Source: Methanothrix sp. (lineage in GTDB: Archaea; Halobacteriota; Methanosarcinia; Methanotrichales; Methanotrichaceae). From it: 24,954 bases of DNA. A program made the translations under genes and the position numbers. Below are positions 1 to 7,870 of this stretch, one piece after another. A model generated the notes under the pieces. The model was not told the origin of the DNA and searched no databases. It saw only the letters and a program-made list of their open reading frames with translations. The DNA lies in the NCBI GenBank assembly GCA_023229165.1, contig JALNZQ010000009.1, positions 1-24,954 on the forward strand, in the 5' to 3' direction. How positions within the stretch are numbered: position 1 is the stretch's first letter; every line of letters starts with the position of its first letter.

Positions 1-745
1 CCATTTGCAGAGCGTGTTTGTTCCCGGTCCTATGCCAGTGGCGCAGAAGGAAGAAGAGGTTATGTGGTGCGGGAAACTTGGGGGCCGTGCCGAATCCCCC
101 GTTTTGGGGATCGTAAATGGATGCCAGGGCCGCGTACCCACTGGCAAGAAATGCAACGTCTAAATTCGCGGCCGCGGCCCGGGATCCCGGCTGGCTCTGT
201 GTTTGCCTAAGGTAGTCCATGATCTTGTCGGCAGAGCCTAAAAGCTCATCTCTATTATTGTCCCAGAGCTCCTGTATCCGGGGGATGATCTCCGTCATTC
301 CCGCCTGGCCATAGCGACCTGTCTTGGGGATGTAGGTAGCGGCGAAGAAGGGCTTTTTCTCCGGGGTCATGATAATAGTAAGAGGCCAGCCGCCTCTGCC
401 GGTCATGGCCTGGGCCGCGCTCATGTACATCTGGTCTATATCCGGACGCTCCTCTCTGTCCACTTTTATGCAGATGAAGGCCTGGTTCATGAGGGAGGCG
501 ACAGCCGGATCTTCAAAGGACTCGTGGGCCATGACATGGCACCAGTGGCAGGTGGAGTAGCCTACGGAGAGGAAGATGGGCTTATCCTCCCTGGCGGCTG
601 CAGCAAAGGCCTCCTCGCTCCAGGGGTACCAGTGCACGGGGTTAAAGGCGTGCTGGAGGAGGTAGGGGCTTTTCTCGGAGAGGAGACGGTTGGCTGGGGG
701 GATGGGGATAGTCCTATCTTTGCCTGGGGAGAGGTTTTGGGGCAT
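1..745 (-). CDS. Thioredoxin-domain protein, YyaL/DUF255 family (N-terminal part)
   Basis: Reading the minus strand from an ATG at 745 gives an uninterrupted frame of 248 codons to the window edge, so the gene is cut off at its C-terminus. The start reads MPQNLSPGKDR and is followed by HWYPW near residue 40 and the redox motif CHWC at about residues 66-69. The flanking GYSTCHWCHVM and VDREERPD are typical of the DUF255/YyaL (SSP411-like) family. Family members normally have about 600-700 residues: this thioredoxin-like domain followed by an alpha-barrel resembling glycoside-processing enzymes. The substrate is not known; a role in thiol chemistry or protein quality control is inference. No strong Shine-Dalgarno is seen before the ATG. 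The protein has no signal peptide and is probably cytoplasmic. The family call is firm, the function is not. Confidence 0.9.
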   Translation of the reverse strand, partial: MPQNLSPGKDRTIPIPPANRLLSEKSPYLLQHAFNPVHWYPWSEEAFAAAAREDKPIFLSVGYSTCHWCHVMAHESFEDPAVASLMNQAFICIKVDREERPDIDQMYMSAAQAMTGRGGWPLTIIMTPEKKPFFAATYIPKTGRYGQAGMTEIIPRIQELWDNNRDELLGSADKIMDYLRQTQSQPGSRAAAANLDVAFLASGYAALASIYDPQNGGFGTAPKFPAPHNLFFLLRHWHRTGNKHALQM

Positions 746-817
746 AATTCTTTTAAGTGAATATGATCATTATAAGTACTTTGCAATCTTAACGCAAAAA
801 AAGAAAATTTAACTAGT

Positions 818-1618
818 TTAATACAAGCGAATGTCGTTGGGAGACACTACATTTAAGGGTGTCACGTCAAAATACACTGCGTCTCCTTCATCATATATCG
901 GTTGGCTCCCAGGAGCTATGACATTTCCATTTGCATTGAAAAACGCAAGTCGAGCAACTGGACCAATTGCACTTGCGAAAAATGCCCCTCCTGCTGGTGG
1001 AATTGCAATTAATGGCATAAATGGGGTCAATGTTTTTACTGCATCCGGGTCGTTAAGAGAAACTCTTGATCCCGCCGGAAAACCGGCATTTGCTGTAATT
1101 CTTATGTCATTTGTTTCCGTTATGGGGGCTGCAGTTGATATAGCTTTCAGGTAGACTGGATCAGCCATGTCGTATCCACCTCCACTTACATCCATATAGT
1201 AAAACCGTATACCACCCGCAGAAGGAAGAGTGGGTGTGGGAAAATTCGGTATGAGCATTTGACCAATGTCTGAATCTCCTGGCTTTACATTAGTTCCTGC
1301 GGGATAAATCCCCCATCCAGTTAATCGAATATCATTTGCCCGAACAATCCTTATCGGTCCTGCTGCAACACTGCCGAATTGTAGATAGGCAACATCTTTA
1401 TCATCATAAAATCCTGGAGTTGTACCAATATCCCAATAAGATATGAATGCTCCTAATTGGGCTGGTACTCCGACTAATGCCGAAAATGCTGACAGCGGCA
1501 ATCCCACATCCGGATCTCCTGCATTTACCTTCGTTCCATATGTCTGCTGCGCTGCCGCCTGGCCGGATGCGATTATCGCCAGACATAGCAAAATGCATAT
1601 CGATATTCTATTATTCAC
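818..1618 (-). CDS. Secreted protein with three imperfect ~75-residue repeats
   Basis: I place the start at GTG 1618, not at the far upstream start at 1735, because AGAGGTG (1624-1630) lies five bases before it and because translation then begins directly with a signal peptide (residues 1-23, MNNRISICILLCLAIIASGQ, ending AAA). The product has 266 residues. After the signal come three imperfect repeats, about residues 28-105, 107-181 and 182-266. Each has a Gly-x-x-Val start, an acidic D-P-D or D-S-D motif, an aromatic-rich strand, an acidic D-x-x-D-x-V-Y block, and NDIRL at or near the end. The repeated acidic motifs could bind metal, but this is only a suggestion. No transmembrane anchor follows. 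I do not recognise a named family. It is probably an exported cell-envelope or sheath-associated protein. Confidence 0.75.
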   Translation of the reverse strand: MNNRISICILLCLAIIASGQAAAQQTYGTKVNAGDPDVGLPLSAFSALVGVPAQLGAFISYWDIGTTPGFYDDKDVAYLQFGSVAAGPIRIVRANDIRLTGWGIYPAGTNVKPGDSDIGQMLIPNFPTPTLPSAGGIRFYYMDVSGGGYDMADPVYLKAISTAAPITETNDIRITANAGFPAGSRVSLNDPDAVKTLTPFMPLIAIPPAGGAFFASAIGPVARLAFFNANGNVIAPGSQPIYDEGDAVYFDVTPLNVVSPNDIRLY

Positions 1619-2210
1619 CGTAACACCTCTTTTGCAATTATTCTGTTCAGTAACCTTTAAAAACTTATGCATTTGTGATATACTAATTAATTTATATTGT
1701 AATAAACTTTTTAAAAAAACACAAAAATAAATCAAATTCCGCTATCTGTCTGACTTAAATCCTCCTTGTATGAATTGCTCCGGCGATAGACAATTGAGTA
1801 CCAAGTCAAATTGATCATTAATGTCTTATTTTTATTTATTTGTAGTAACTGCTGCTCTGCTGTGGGGATAATGGCATATGCATCCAACATCGGAATGGAT
1901 CTGCTATCAGTTTCCGTCTTCATGCAGCGGCGCCCCGCATGTCCGTCAGCTCTGCTGCGTGGTGTGCAGTCGCCGTTCGCTATAGTCTCCGAAAAAACTC
2001 AATTTCTTAATACTAATATTATGTTGATTGAGGAAAGCTTCGCGAATAAACGAAAAAATTATTTTGTAAAGATGTGTGCAAATGCTCTCTGATTTCGTCT
2101 GAATGCATACGTGTTATTTTTACAGAGTTCTGTCTTGTTTCGAATACTATTATCTCTATTATAACTATGATCATTCTCTTGAATATCCATATGATAATTG
2201 CTTTCGATAT
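1619..2210. other. Intergenic region, no gene recognised
   Basis: This AT-rich stretch lies between two outward-facing genes for secreted proteins. It contains a possible TATA element for the minus-strand gene near 1676-1684 and a short inverted repeat, CATGC/GCATG, around 1921-1941. The open frames inside it (for example 1811-2092) have no ribosome binding site and no protein-like composition, so I do not call them. Confidence 0.5.
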
Positions 2211-2220
2211 GTTTATATCC
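2211..2220 (+). promoter_or_regulatory. TATA box for the secreted protein at 2271
   Basis: GTTTATATCC fits an archaeal TATA box. A start site about 25 bases downstream would give a leader of about 30 nt. That leader contains AGGGGTGA at 2257-2264, a good Shine-Dalgarno six bases before the ATG. Confidence 0.5.
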
Positions 2221-2270
2221 CTTAAATGCAAATTCTTCGTATACTCAATAGAGTATAGGGGTGAATTAGA

Positions 2271-3140
2271 ATGAAGGGAGTAGTGTTAGCGACAGCTTTA
2301 ATTCTAATGGCATGCTGTTGCACCGCATTGGCGAATCCACCATTGGTGCCGCCAGTACAGTACGAACAGTTTTGTGAAGCACAGAAGGTAGCCGGAACCG
2401 GTGTTGTTGATGTCAGTACCTCAATAGTCGATAAGAAGATCGCTCTGGAGTACTTCAACAATATGGCTGGAGATGGCGCTTTCGAGCTTGATCAGGAGCA
2501 TGCTTACTCGCAGAATTCCGATAAGCTGCTGAGAAATATTTCCTCGGTCAACGGTGGAAATGAGACGCAGCTCAATCTATTTGAAAAGACAAAGCTCACT
2601 TATGATAGCGACGACACGCCTCTCATGGGTGCCAAGTCACTGAATTCCAAGGAGTTTTACGGTGGAATAGGTGCGAAGATCCAGGAGTCTTTTGCTGTTT
2701 ATGAAATGGAGAAGGATCAGACCTCTTTCTTTGTCTCAACCACGCCCTATAATCCCAAGGAACCGGTAGCGCCTGTCAACCAGGACTACTTGCAGCTTCT
2801 GGCATTGTATTATCCACAGGAATATGCTCAGTACACGGCACAGACCACTCACACCATAACTCCTGAGCAGCTTATCAAGGAGCTCAAGAATGCGGGAAGG
2901 GACACTGACCGAGTGGCTGCCCTCATGGGCAACAATGCGGCCCACGTGATCGGCCTTGAGACCAAGAATACCTTCAACGGCACATGGGGAACGGATGCTT
3001 CCATGCACAAGATATTCTACAAGGATATCAAAGCTCACGAGATGTTCTCAGGAACATTCGAAGCTGAGAAGACCATCAAGTTCCATGAGAATCCCGTGCC
3101 CGAAAGAGATCGCCCTGTTTGCGACGGCATAGATTGCTAG
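2271..3140 (+). CDS. Secreted protein of unknown function, related to the surface protein at 8.6-10.6 kb
   Basis: 289 residues. The start at ATG 2271 is supported by AGGGGTGA at 2257-2264. Residues 1-21 are a signal peptide rich in cysteine (ILMACCCTALA). The mature part is polar and rich in Ser, Asn, Glu and Thr, with alternating patterns expected of long beta strands. It has one cysteine near its start (FCEAQ) and a C-terminal pair (VCDGIDC), possibly disulfides. A central stretch (GAFELDQEH, then SLNSKEFYGGIGAK) resembles by eye the beta-rich domain of the truncated DUF11 protein at 8597-10564 (YSFEEM, then NYASKWTEESRAKN), so I infer they share a domain. No membrane anchor is present. I know no named family. 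A cell-surface or sheath role is inferred from the signal peptide and that similarity. Confidence 0.8.
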   Translation: MKGVVLATALILMACCCTALANPPLVPPVQYEQFCEAQKVAGTGVVDVSTSIVDKKIALEYFNNMAGDGAFELDQEHAYSQNSDKLLRNISSVNGGNETQLNLFEKTKLTYDSDDTPLMGAKSLNSKEFYGGIGAKIQESFAVYEMEKDQTSFFVSTTPYNPKEPVAPVNQDYLQLLALYYPQEYAQYTAQTTHTITPEQLIKELKNAGRDTDRVAALMGNNAAHVIGLETKNTFNGTWGTDASMHKIFYKDIKAHEMFSGTFEAEKTIKFHENPVPERDRPVCDGIDC

Positions 3141-3175
3141 AAAATCGGCAATCTATCTCTTTTTATCTTTCTCTT
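3129..3175 (+). terminator. Terminator hairpin spanning the stop codon
   Basis: A perfect 9-bp inverted repeat, ATAGATTGC (3129-3137) and GCAATCTAT (3148-3156), is followed by a T-rich tract (3157-3175). The left arm encodes the last residues of the secreted protein and ends just before its TAG, so stem and stop codon overlap. Confidence 0.7.
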
Positions 3176-3314
3176 GCAGCTTTCTTGAAGATCTCATTGA
3201 TGACCTGGACTAATCTGGTGTAAAACGGCGAACAGTCCGCAGATGATTCAGTTTAAAATGGCATAAAAAAAGAGTGTGTAGGTTACAGGTAATATATCAT
3301 AGATTACTGTGGAG

Positions 3315-3783
3315 TTAAATCAAGATTGAATTTGGGCGGTTAATGTAACCGGAAATTGTTACATAGTGCAAAATTCGATTTCCTGCACCCATCTCAATTG
3401 CATTGCTTACCTTCTGGAGGTTTTCAATGTAGATGGCGCGTTCGCTGTCACTCATGCCCTTTGTCGCTTCTTTCAGATCCATGTTCTTAATTAGCTCCCA
3501 TTGTTCTCTTTTTGATAATCTGTCCCATTCTTCGCGGGTTGGTTTCCCTTTTTGGGCGGGCATATTATCGTCTTGTGCATTGGAAGGTAACACGATTTCG
3601 CAGCTCATATCGGAAAGGTCGCCTGGTTGCTCTGCTACGTGCTCATCAGCCGCACCAGTTACCTTCGGACGCGTCTCCCTATAAAGTCCGTATCTCACTA
3701 TCTGATCTCCTGGCGTCCAGCAGCCGTGTCCTCTCCTTTTCGGATATCGAGGGTGGTCTTCCTTTTCTTGACGCCAACCTCAT
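3315..3783 (-). pseudogene. Small gene with HTH-like start, broken by a single-base frameshift
   Basis: Two overlapping minus-strand frames look like one protein. The first starts at ATG 3783 and reads 34 codons with a basic, helix-turn-helix-like character (GRPPSISEKERTRLLDARR) to a TAG at 3679-3681. The second is open from about 3698 to 3315 (127 codons from a GTG) and contains a charged helical region (REEWDRLSKREQWELIKN). Removing one base near 3682-3690 would join them into a protein of about 155 residues. A TATA box at 3801-3809 lies about 22 bases before ATG 3783, as expected for a leaderless message, which favours that start. However, GGAGATCA precedes the GTG at 3698, so the second part may be translated alone. 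I do not recognise a family. The GRPP-type start resembles DNA-binding tails of recombinases, a weak hint only. Confidence 0.5.
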
Positions 3784-3800
3784 ACCGTCTGAAGTTGCAC

Positions 3801-3809
3801 TCTTAAATA
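3801..3809 (-). promoter_or_regulatory. TATA box for the frameshifted small gene
   Basis: Read on the minus strand this is TATTTAAGA, centred about 22 bases before ATG 3783. The spacing suits a leaderless archaeal transcript. Confidence 0.4.
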
Positions 3810-4032
3810 CTTATCGTAGGCCGCTAAAATTTGTAGAGTCCTGAAATAAAACCATAGTAGACTGAAGGTTAGCCTCTGGGTAAAGAGCCATTTGTTTTGG
3901 CAGTAGTGTTTTGCACCGTCTGCCTGGGCGAGGCTGAGACCGTGGCCTATCAGCTTCGGTAGGCCTGTAAGTTCGGCGGGGTGCGGGGGGATAAAAAACG
4001 TCTGCTGAAAATGCAATTGGAGCCTCCGGCAA

Positions 4033-4121
4033 GCTCTCGGGCCGGGCCTGCTCGCGCGTGCGTGCGCTCGTGTTCTGGGTCGCAGGGTGCTCGTTCGTGG
4101 CTTTTGGTGGTGGCCCAGAAG
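4033..4121 (+). repeat. GC-rich dispersed element, divergent copy E
   Basis: This copy shares with the clear copies the run CGCGCGTG followed by GTG-GC, then TCGTG, and further on GCCCAGAAG, which corresponds to GCCCCAGAAAGC of copies B and C, in the same order and orientation. Similarity is much weaker than among A-D, so membership is tentative. Confidence 0.4.
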
Positions 4122-4636
4122 ATAATTCATGTAGTTTTTCTGGGCGGGATTTGGAAAACAAAGCGATGTATGGGCAGGTACAAATGAGACCCTTCTGAGA
4201 TCACGTCTTCAAAATCAGCTTATAGTATCCGGCATTGTGGAGATTTTGCAGTATCATAGTCAATCCGAAACCAAGATTATGCATGACCATCATCCTCACT
4301 TTCTTGATAGCATCATGTCTTTCTTTTTCATCATATTTTTAAGCAAATTATTTGAATTAACTAATACCAATTAATATTTTTAAATTAAATATTCTAAAAT
4401 AACTTATATCAATTCAATTGTTTGCATTTAACAATTTTTGTTTAATTATATCTATTTAATTTTTCATTTAATTTTGACGACTAACACAATATATGAAAGC
4501 AGAAACATCCGTCAGAAAAAAGTAATGATATTTTTATGTGGTGATATAGTTTTATCAATTATCTTTTTCAATCCGCTGGCAAAGCATAAGGATAGAATAC
4601 TCTTGCATGAAATTCTCAAAGCGTTATACAGAAAAA

Positions 4637-4646
4637 TTTATATATG
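4637..4646 (+). promoter_or_regulatory. TATA box with purine-rich BRE
   Basis: TTTATATATG preceded by AGAAAAA matches an archaeal BRE/TATA pair. A start site about 25 bases downstream falls near 4665-4668, at the first base of the structured element at 4667. Confidence 0.55.
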
Positions 4647-4666
4647 ATCAGCGATAACATTTGGAT

Positions 4667-4731
4667 AGATCCGGGGTTTCTTAAGCAATTTTTAAGTCAT
4701 CCATCCCCTCGAGATGAATAGACCCGGATCT
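4667..4731 (+). ncRNA. Candidate three-way-junction RNA (leader or small RNA)
   Basis: Three nested perfect stems can be traced. P1 is AGATCCGGG (4667-4675) with CCCGGATCT (4723-4731). Inside it, P2 is CTTAA (4680-4684) with TTAAG (4692-4696), and P3 is TCATC (4697-4701) with GATGA (4713-4717). P2 and P3 abut with no spacer, as in a coaxially stacked three-way junction. A TATA box lies about 26 bases upstream of P1. The element ends about 100 nt before the YjbQ-family start codon, so it may be its leader or a separate small RNA. It does not match the TPP riboswitch consensus as I know it. The structure is seen in the sequence; RNA function is inference. Confidence 0.4.
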
Positions 4732-4832
4732 TCCCCTTTAAAATCTAAATCTCAAGAACCATTTTGCAATTCATCCTTGCAAATATGCAAATGCGTCTGG
4801 TTTAAAATCTCATCTCTCCATGATATACGATT

Positions 4833-5225
4833 ATGATCGAGATTGAAACAGCGAAACCTGTGGAGGTTGTTGATATCACAGATCATGTTGAGCAAACTAT
4901 GCGAGAGAGTGGCGTAGAAAACGGCATCTGTCTGGTCTATTCTCTTCATACAACTACTGGATTGACTATCAATGAGGCAGACGGCGCTTTGATAAATGAT
5001 ATCCTGAACCTACTGCAGAGAATCGCTCCCCAGGGTGCAGGATACCAGCATGATCGGGGCGACGGCAATGCTCATGCCCATTTGCAGGCTACCTTGCTCG
5101 GAAATAGTCTCATAATTCCCGTTGAGAGGAGGAGACTGGCTATGGGTGTGTGGCAGAGAATACTCTTCTTCGAATTGGATGGGCCGAGACGCAGAAGCAT
5201 TTTTATTAGGGTACTGGCCGATTGA
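4833..5225 (+). CDS. YjbQ family (UPF0047) protein
   Basis: 130 residues, the usual length for YjbQ/UPF0047. Conserved motifs are SLHTTTGL (His39, Thr40, Thr41), NEAD (47-50), the histidine cluster HAH (81-83), which probably binds a metal, and the C-terminal GVWQRILFFELDGPR (105-119). Bacterial members have been linked to a weak secondary thiamine-phosphate synthase activity, and the true role in archaea is not settled. The protein is cytoplasmic. The start is the ATG at 4833, since the nearby ATG at 4820 is out of frame. The gene is monocistronic and convergent with the aminotransferase at 5272-6144. About 100 nt upstream lies a possible structured RNA. The family is certain, the reaction is not. 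Confidence 0.9.
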   Translation: MIEIETAKPVEVVDITDHVEQTMRESGVENGICLVYSLHTTTGLTINEADGALINDILNLLQRIAPQGAGYQHDRGDGNAHAHLQATLLGNSLIIPVERRRLAMGVWQRILFFELDGPRRRSIFIRVLAD

Positions 5226-5230
5226 TGCGC

Positions 5231-5260
5231 CAAAAAAACTAAATGAGGGAAAAATCCCTC
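5231..5260 (-). terminator. Terminator between convergent genes, for the aminotransferase
   Basis: The stem GAGGGA (5245-5250)/TCCCTC (5255-5260) is followed on the minus strand by a seven-T run (complement of 5232-5238). It lies just beyond the TAG of the minus-strand aminotransferase gene. Confidence 0.65.
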
Positions 5261-5271
5261 GAGCCTTCTGC

Positions 5272-6144
5272 CTATTTGAATATGGTTGTGCCCGTGGTCC
5301 TGGCCAGCTCTTTGAAGGCCGCCATGAGGCCCTTTGTGACCTTTCCCGGCTTGCCGGTGCCCACGACCCTGCCGTCCACCTTGGTGACGGGCGCAACCTC
5401 TGCTGCTGTGCCTGTAACGAAGACCTCGTCTGCCGTGTAAAGGTCGAACAGTCCTAAATCCCTTTCCCGGATCTCATTGCCGCTGGCTTTGGCCAGCTCC
5501 ATGACTGCATCCCTGGTTATGCCCTTGAGGTTGTTTATGGTAAAGGGTGTGTATATCTTTCCTTCTTTGACGACGAAAATATTGTCTCCGCTTCCTTCAG
5601 ACACCAGTCCCCTGGAATCAAGTATGATGGCCTCATTGCCGCCTTTGATATTGGCCTCAATTTTCGCCAGGATATTGTTCAGATAGTTGAGGCTCTTGAT
5701 GTTGGGCGGCACGGTGTCTGGGGCATTTCTGCGCACAGCGACGCTGATTGCCGTGAGGCCGACCTCGTAAAGGTCTCCATACATTGCCCCCCACTCAACG
5801 GCAATGATGATGACAGAAGCCAGGCTGCACTTATTGGGATCAAGTCCCAGGTCGCCATAGCCTCGGGTGACAATGGGCCTTATATAAGCATCACGCAGGT
5901 TATTCTTCCTCAGTGTCTCCAGGATTGCCTCGCACATCTCCTCCTGGCTCATGGGAACGCAGAGCAAGATGGCCTTGGCCGAGTCGAAGAGTCTTTTGAC
6001 GTGATCCTCTAGTCGGAAGACGCGTCCTCCATAGGCCCTTATGCCCTCGAAGACTCCGTCTCCATAGAGAAATCCATGATCGAAAACTGAAATCGCAGCC
6101 TGTTCCGCAGGAACAAACTTTCCATTAATATAAATTAGGTCCAT
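5272..6144 (-). CDS. ilvE: Branched-chain amino acid aminotransferase (fold type IV)
   Basis: 290 residues from ATG 6144 (MDLIYINGKF). The frame is open further upstream, but only from this region does it match the family; ATG 6159 would add five residues. Motifs include YGDGVFEGIRAY (27-38), the probable PLP lysine Lys150 in NIKSLNYLNN, the phosphate-binding region SEGSGDNIFVV, and the late TGTAAEVAPV. The enzyme transfers amino groups between glutamate and the keto acids of leucine, isoleucine and valine. D-amino acid aminotransferase and aminodeoxychorismate lyase share the fold, but the length and the EGIRAY and GTAAEV motifs favour IlvE. It is divergent from ribH, with about 120 bp between the starts, and has its own terminator (5231-5260). 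Cytoplasmic. Confidence 0.92.
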   Translation of the reverse strand: MDLIYINGKFVPAEQAAISVFDHGFLYGDGVFEGIRAYGGRVFRLEDHVKRLFDSAKAILLCVPMSQEEMCEAILETLRKNNLRDAYIRPIVTRGYGDLGLDPNKCSLASVIIIAVEWGAMYGDLYEVGLTAISVAVRRNAPDTVPPNIKSLNYLNNILAKIEANIKGGNEAIILDSRGLVSEGSGDNIFVVKEGKIYTPFTINNLKGITRDAVMELAKASGNEIRERDLGLFDLYTADEVFVTGTAAEVAPVTKVDGRVVGTGKPGKVTKGLMAAFKELARTTGTTIFK

Positions 6145-6264
6145 AGGGCATCTCGTCATCTGACAATTGCAAAGGATAAATGCGTTTTGATCGTTAAGTG
6201 AGTCGACGGGTTTATTAGTGAAGGAAGGAAGGAAGGTGCCTACTTTTAACGGGGTTTGGAGCTT

Positions 6265-6675
6265 ATGGCAAGACTTGGTTTCGTCGTCTCGGAGTTCAAT
6301 CGGGACATTACCTATCAGATGGAGCTTTTGGGCAGAGAGCATGCCCAGTTCCTGGGAGCAGAGGTCGCGACTGTCATTTATGTTCCTGGTGTTTATGACA
6401 TGCCCATCGTGGTGAAGAGGCTGCTTCGTCGTGAGGACATCGATGCGGTCGTGACAATCGGCTGTGTTATTCAGGGGGAGACTGCACATGATGAAATTGT
6501 GGTGTCGCAAGCGGCCCGAAAGCTGATGGATTTGTCTTTGGAGTATGACAAGCCGGTAACTCTCGGCATCACTGGACCTAAGATGTCCCGGCCTGATGCC
6601 CACAAGAGGGTGGATTATGCCAAACGGGCGGTAGAGGCGGCAGTCAAGCTCCTGCAGAGGATGGGGGGAGAATAG
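6265..6675 (+). CDS. ribH: 6,7-dimethyl-8-ribityllumazine synthase
   Basis: 136 residues from ATG 6265, which matches the family start MARLGFVVSEFN; a TTG three codons upstream (6256) is less likely. Lumazine synthase condenses 5-amino-6-ribitylamino-uracil with dihydroxybutanone phosphate in riboflavin synthesis, which supplies FMN and FAD; F420 synthesis branches off the same uracil intermediate. Visible motifs are the ribityl-binding PGVYDMP (41-47) and GCVIQGETAHDEIV with the catalytic His75. The length is normal for archaeal RibH, which forms hollow capsids or pentamers. The C-terminal codons include GGGGGGAGA, a Shine-Dalgarno for the following aminotransferase, whose ATG comes three bases after this stop, so the two are probably co-transcribed and translationally coupled. 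Confidence 0.95.
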   Translation: MARLGFVVSEFNRDITYQMELLGREHAQFLGAEVATVIYVPGVYDMPIVVKRLLRREDIDAVVTIGCVIQGETAHDEIVVSQAARKLMDLSLEYDKPVTLGITGPKMSRPDAHKRVDYAKRAVEAAVKLLQRMGGE

Positions 6676-6678
6676 TCT

Positions 6679-7815
6679 ATGGTCTCCTCGCGAATGGCCT
6701 CTATCCACGAATCAACAACCATGAAGATCTCGGCTACGGCCAAAAAGCTGGCTGCGGGAGGTCAAGACATCATCGATATGGGTGTCGGCGAGCCGGATTT
6801 CGATACGCCTAAACATATTGTTGAGGCGGGCTGCAGCTCCATCAGAATGGGCGAGACTCACTATGCTCCTACGGCTGGAATTCCTGAGCTGCGGCGGGCT
6901 ATCGCCGATAAACTCGTCCGGGAAAATTTGCTCCATACCACGGCAGATGATGTCGTTGTAACTCCCGGAGCCAAGATGGCTGTATTTGCCGCCATGCAGG
7001 CGCTCCTCCAGGAGGGTGATGAGTGCGTTCTCATAGGGCCGTCCTGGGTGAGCTACGAGCCCTGCGCGGCATTTGCCGGAGCTAGCGTTGCCTGGGGAAA
7101 AGTGGATGACAATTTTATGCCCCAGGATCTGGCGGAAAATATCAGTCCCAAGACGCGGCTCATCATTGTTAACTCTCCATCTAATCCCACCGGATCCGTA
7201 TTCGACCGCAAGGTGCTGGAAGAAATTCGGGATCTGGCCGTGGATCACAACCTGTTTGTCATATCCGATGAGATCTACGAGAAAATTATTTACGATCGCG
7301 AGCATATCAGCATAGGCTCAATGCCGGGAATGGAGGATAAAACCGTGACCATTAACGGCTTCTCCAAGGCTTATGCCATGACGGGATGGCGTCTTGGGTA
7401 CCTTACCGGTCCTAAAGAGGTTATGAAATGGGTAACCAGACTGCTTTCTCATTCCGTCTCTCAGGCCACAACCTTTGTACAGCGCGCCGGAGTTGTCGCG
7501 TTGCAGGGGCCGCAGGGCGAGGTCGCTTCCATGGTGACGGAGTTTCGGGCGCGCCGGGATATGCTGGTCGCGGGCCTGAAGGATTTAGGAATACCCTGCA
7601 GCGTGCCTGGGGGGGCCTTCTACGTATTTCCGGATGTATCCTGTTTAGGCGGCGGGGATGCTTTTACCGATAAGCTGCTCAAAGATGCCCTCATTGCGGC
7701 CACGCCCGGATCGGCCTTTGGACCGGGAGGCGCAAATTATGTCCGGCTCTCTTATGCCACGTCCCAAAGTCGAATCAAACAGGCTCTGCAAAGGATAGAG
7801 AAGATTGTGAAATAG
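6679..7815 (+). CDS. Class I aminotransferase, aspartate aminotransferase-like
   Basis: 378 residues, fold type I PLP enzyme. Motifs in order are GVGEPDFDTP (substrate loop), YAPTAGIPELRRAIA, NSPSNPTG, VISDEIYEK with the pyridine-N-binding Asp, and GFSKAYAMTGWRLGY with PLP lysine Lys230. The most likely reaction is aspartate to oxaloacetate transamination, although family members also act on aromatic amino acids or alanine. The start at 6679 is set by the strong purine-rich Shine-Dalgarno at the end of ribH and a three-base gap, so it forms an operon with ribH. The gene ends with TAG, followed by a T6 run near 7831 that may end transcription. Cytoplasmic. Subfamily specificity cannot be fixed by eye. 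Confidence 0.9.
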   Translation: MVSSRMASIHESTTMKISATAKKLAAGGQDIIDMGVGEPDFDTPKHIVEAGCSSIRMGETHYAPTAGIPELRRAIADKLVRENLLHTTADDVVVTPGAKMAVFAAMQALLQEGDECVLIGPSWVSYEPCAAFAGASVAWGKVDDNFMPQDLAENISPKTRLIIVNSPSNPTGSVFDRKVLEEIRDLAVDHNLFVISDEIYEKIIYDREHISIGSMPGMEDKTVTINGFSKAYAMTGWRLGYLTGPKEVMKWVTRLLSHSVSQATTFVQRAGVVALQGPQGEVASMVTEFRARRDMLVAGLKDLGIPCSVPGGAFYVFPDVSCLGGGDAFTDKLLKDALIAATPGSAFGPGGANYVRLSYATSQSRIKQALQRIEKIVK

Positions 7816-7870
7816 GAGTGGATAATCATTTTTTGGCTCGTGGATCGACAAGGACGAAGCGGGGAAGTCC

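Larger units (their letters stand above)
3784..4832. other. Long intergenic region with a GC-rich repeat and a possible structured RNA
   Basis: No gene is supported here. From left to right it holds a hairpin GGCCTA/TAGGCC (3944-3965), a divergent copy of the GC-rich repeat (4033-4121), a very AT-rich stretch (about 4320-4640), and a TATA box with a three-stem inverted-repeat structure (4637-4731) upstream of the YjbQ-family gene. The long minus-strand frames over 3780-4161 have no ribosome binding site and follow from GC-rich composition. Confidence 0.6.

Noticed and set aside
1811..2092. 93-codon plus-strand frame
   Set aside because: No ribosome binding site, unconvincing composition, no recognisable domain.
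3780..4161. Two overlapping minus-strand frames of 116 codons
   Set aside because: Arg/Pro/Ala-rich translations from GC-rich DNA, no ribosome binding site, overlapping each other and repeat copy E.
4438..4647. AT-rich 69-codon plus-strand frame
   Set aside because: Non-ATG start, no Shine-Dalgarno or placed promoter, and it runs into the TATA box of the structured element.
4667..4731. TPP riboswitch upstream of the thiamine-linked YjbQ gene
   Set aside because: The conserved CUGAGA and related bases of that riboswitch are absent.
6145..6708. Upstream extension of the aminotransferase frame
   Set aside because: It runs antisense through ribH and shows no similarity to the family; the family start is at 6144.
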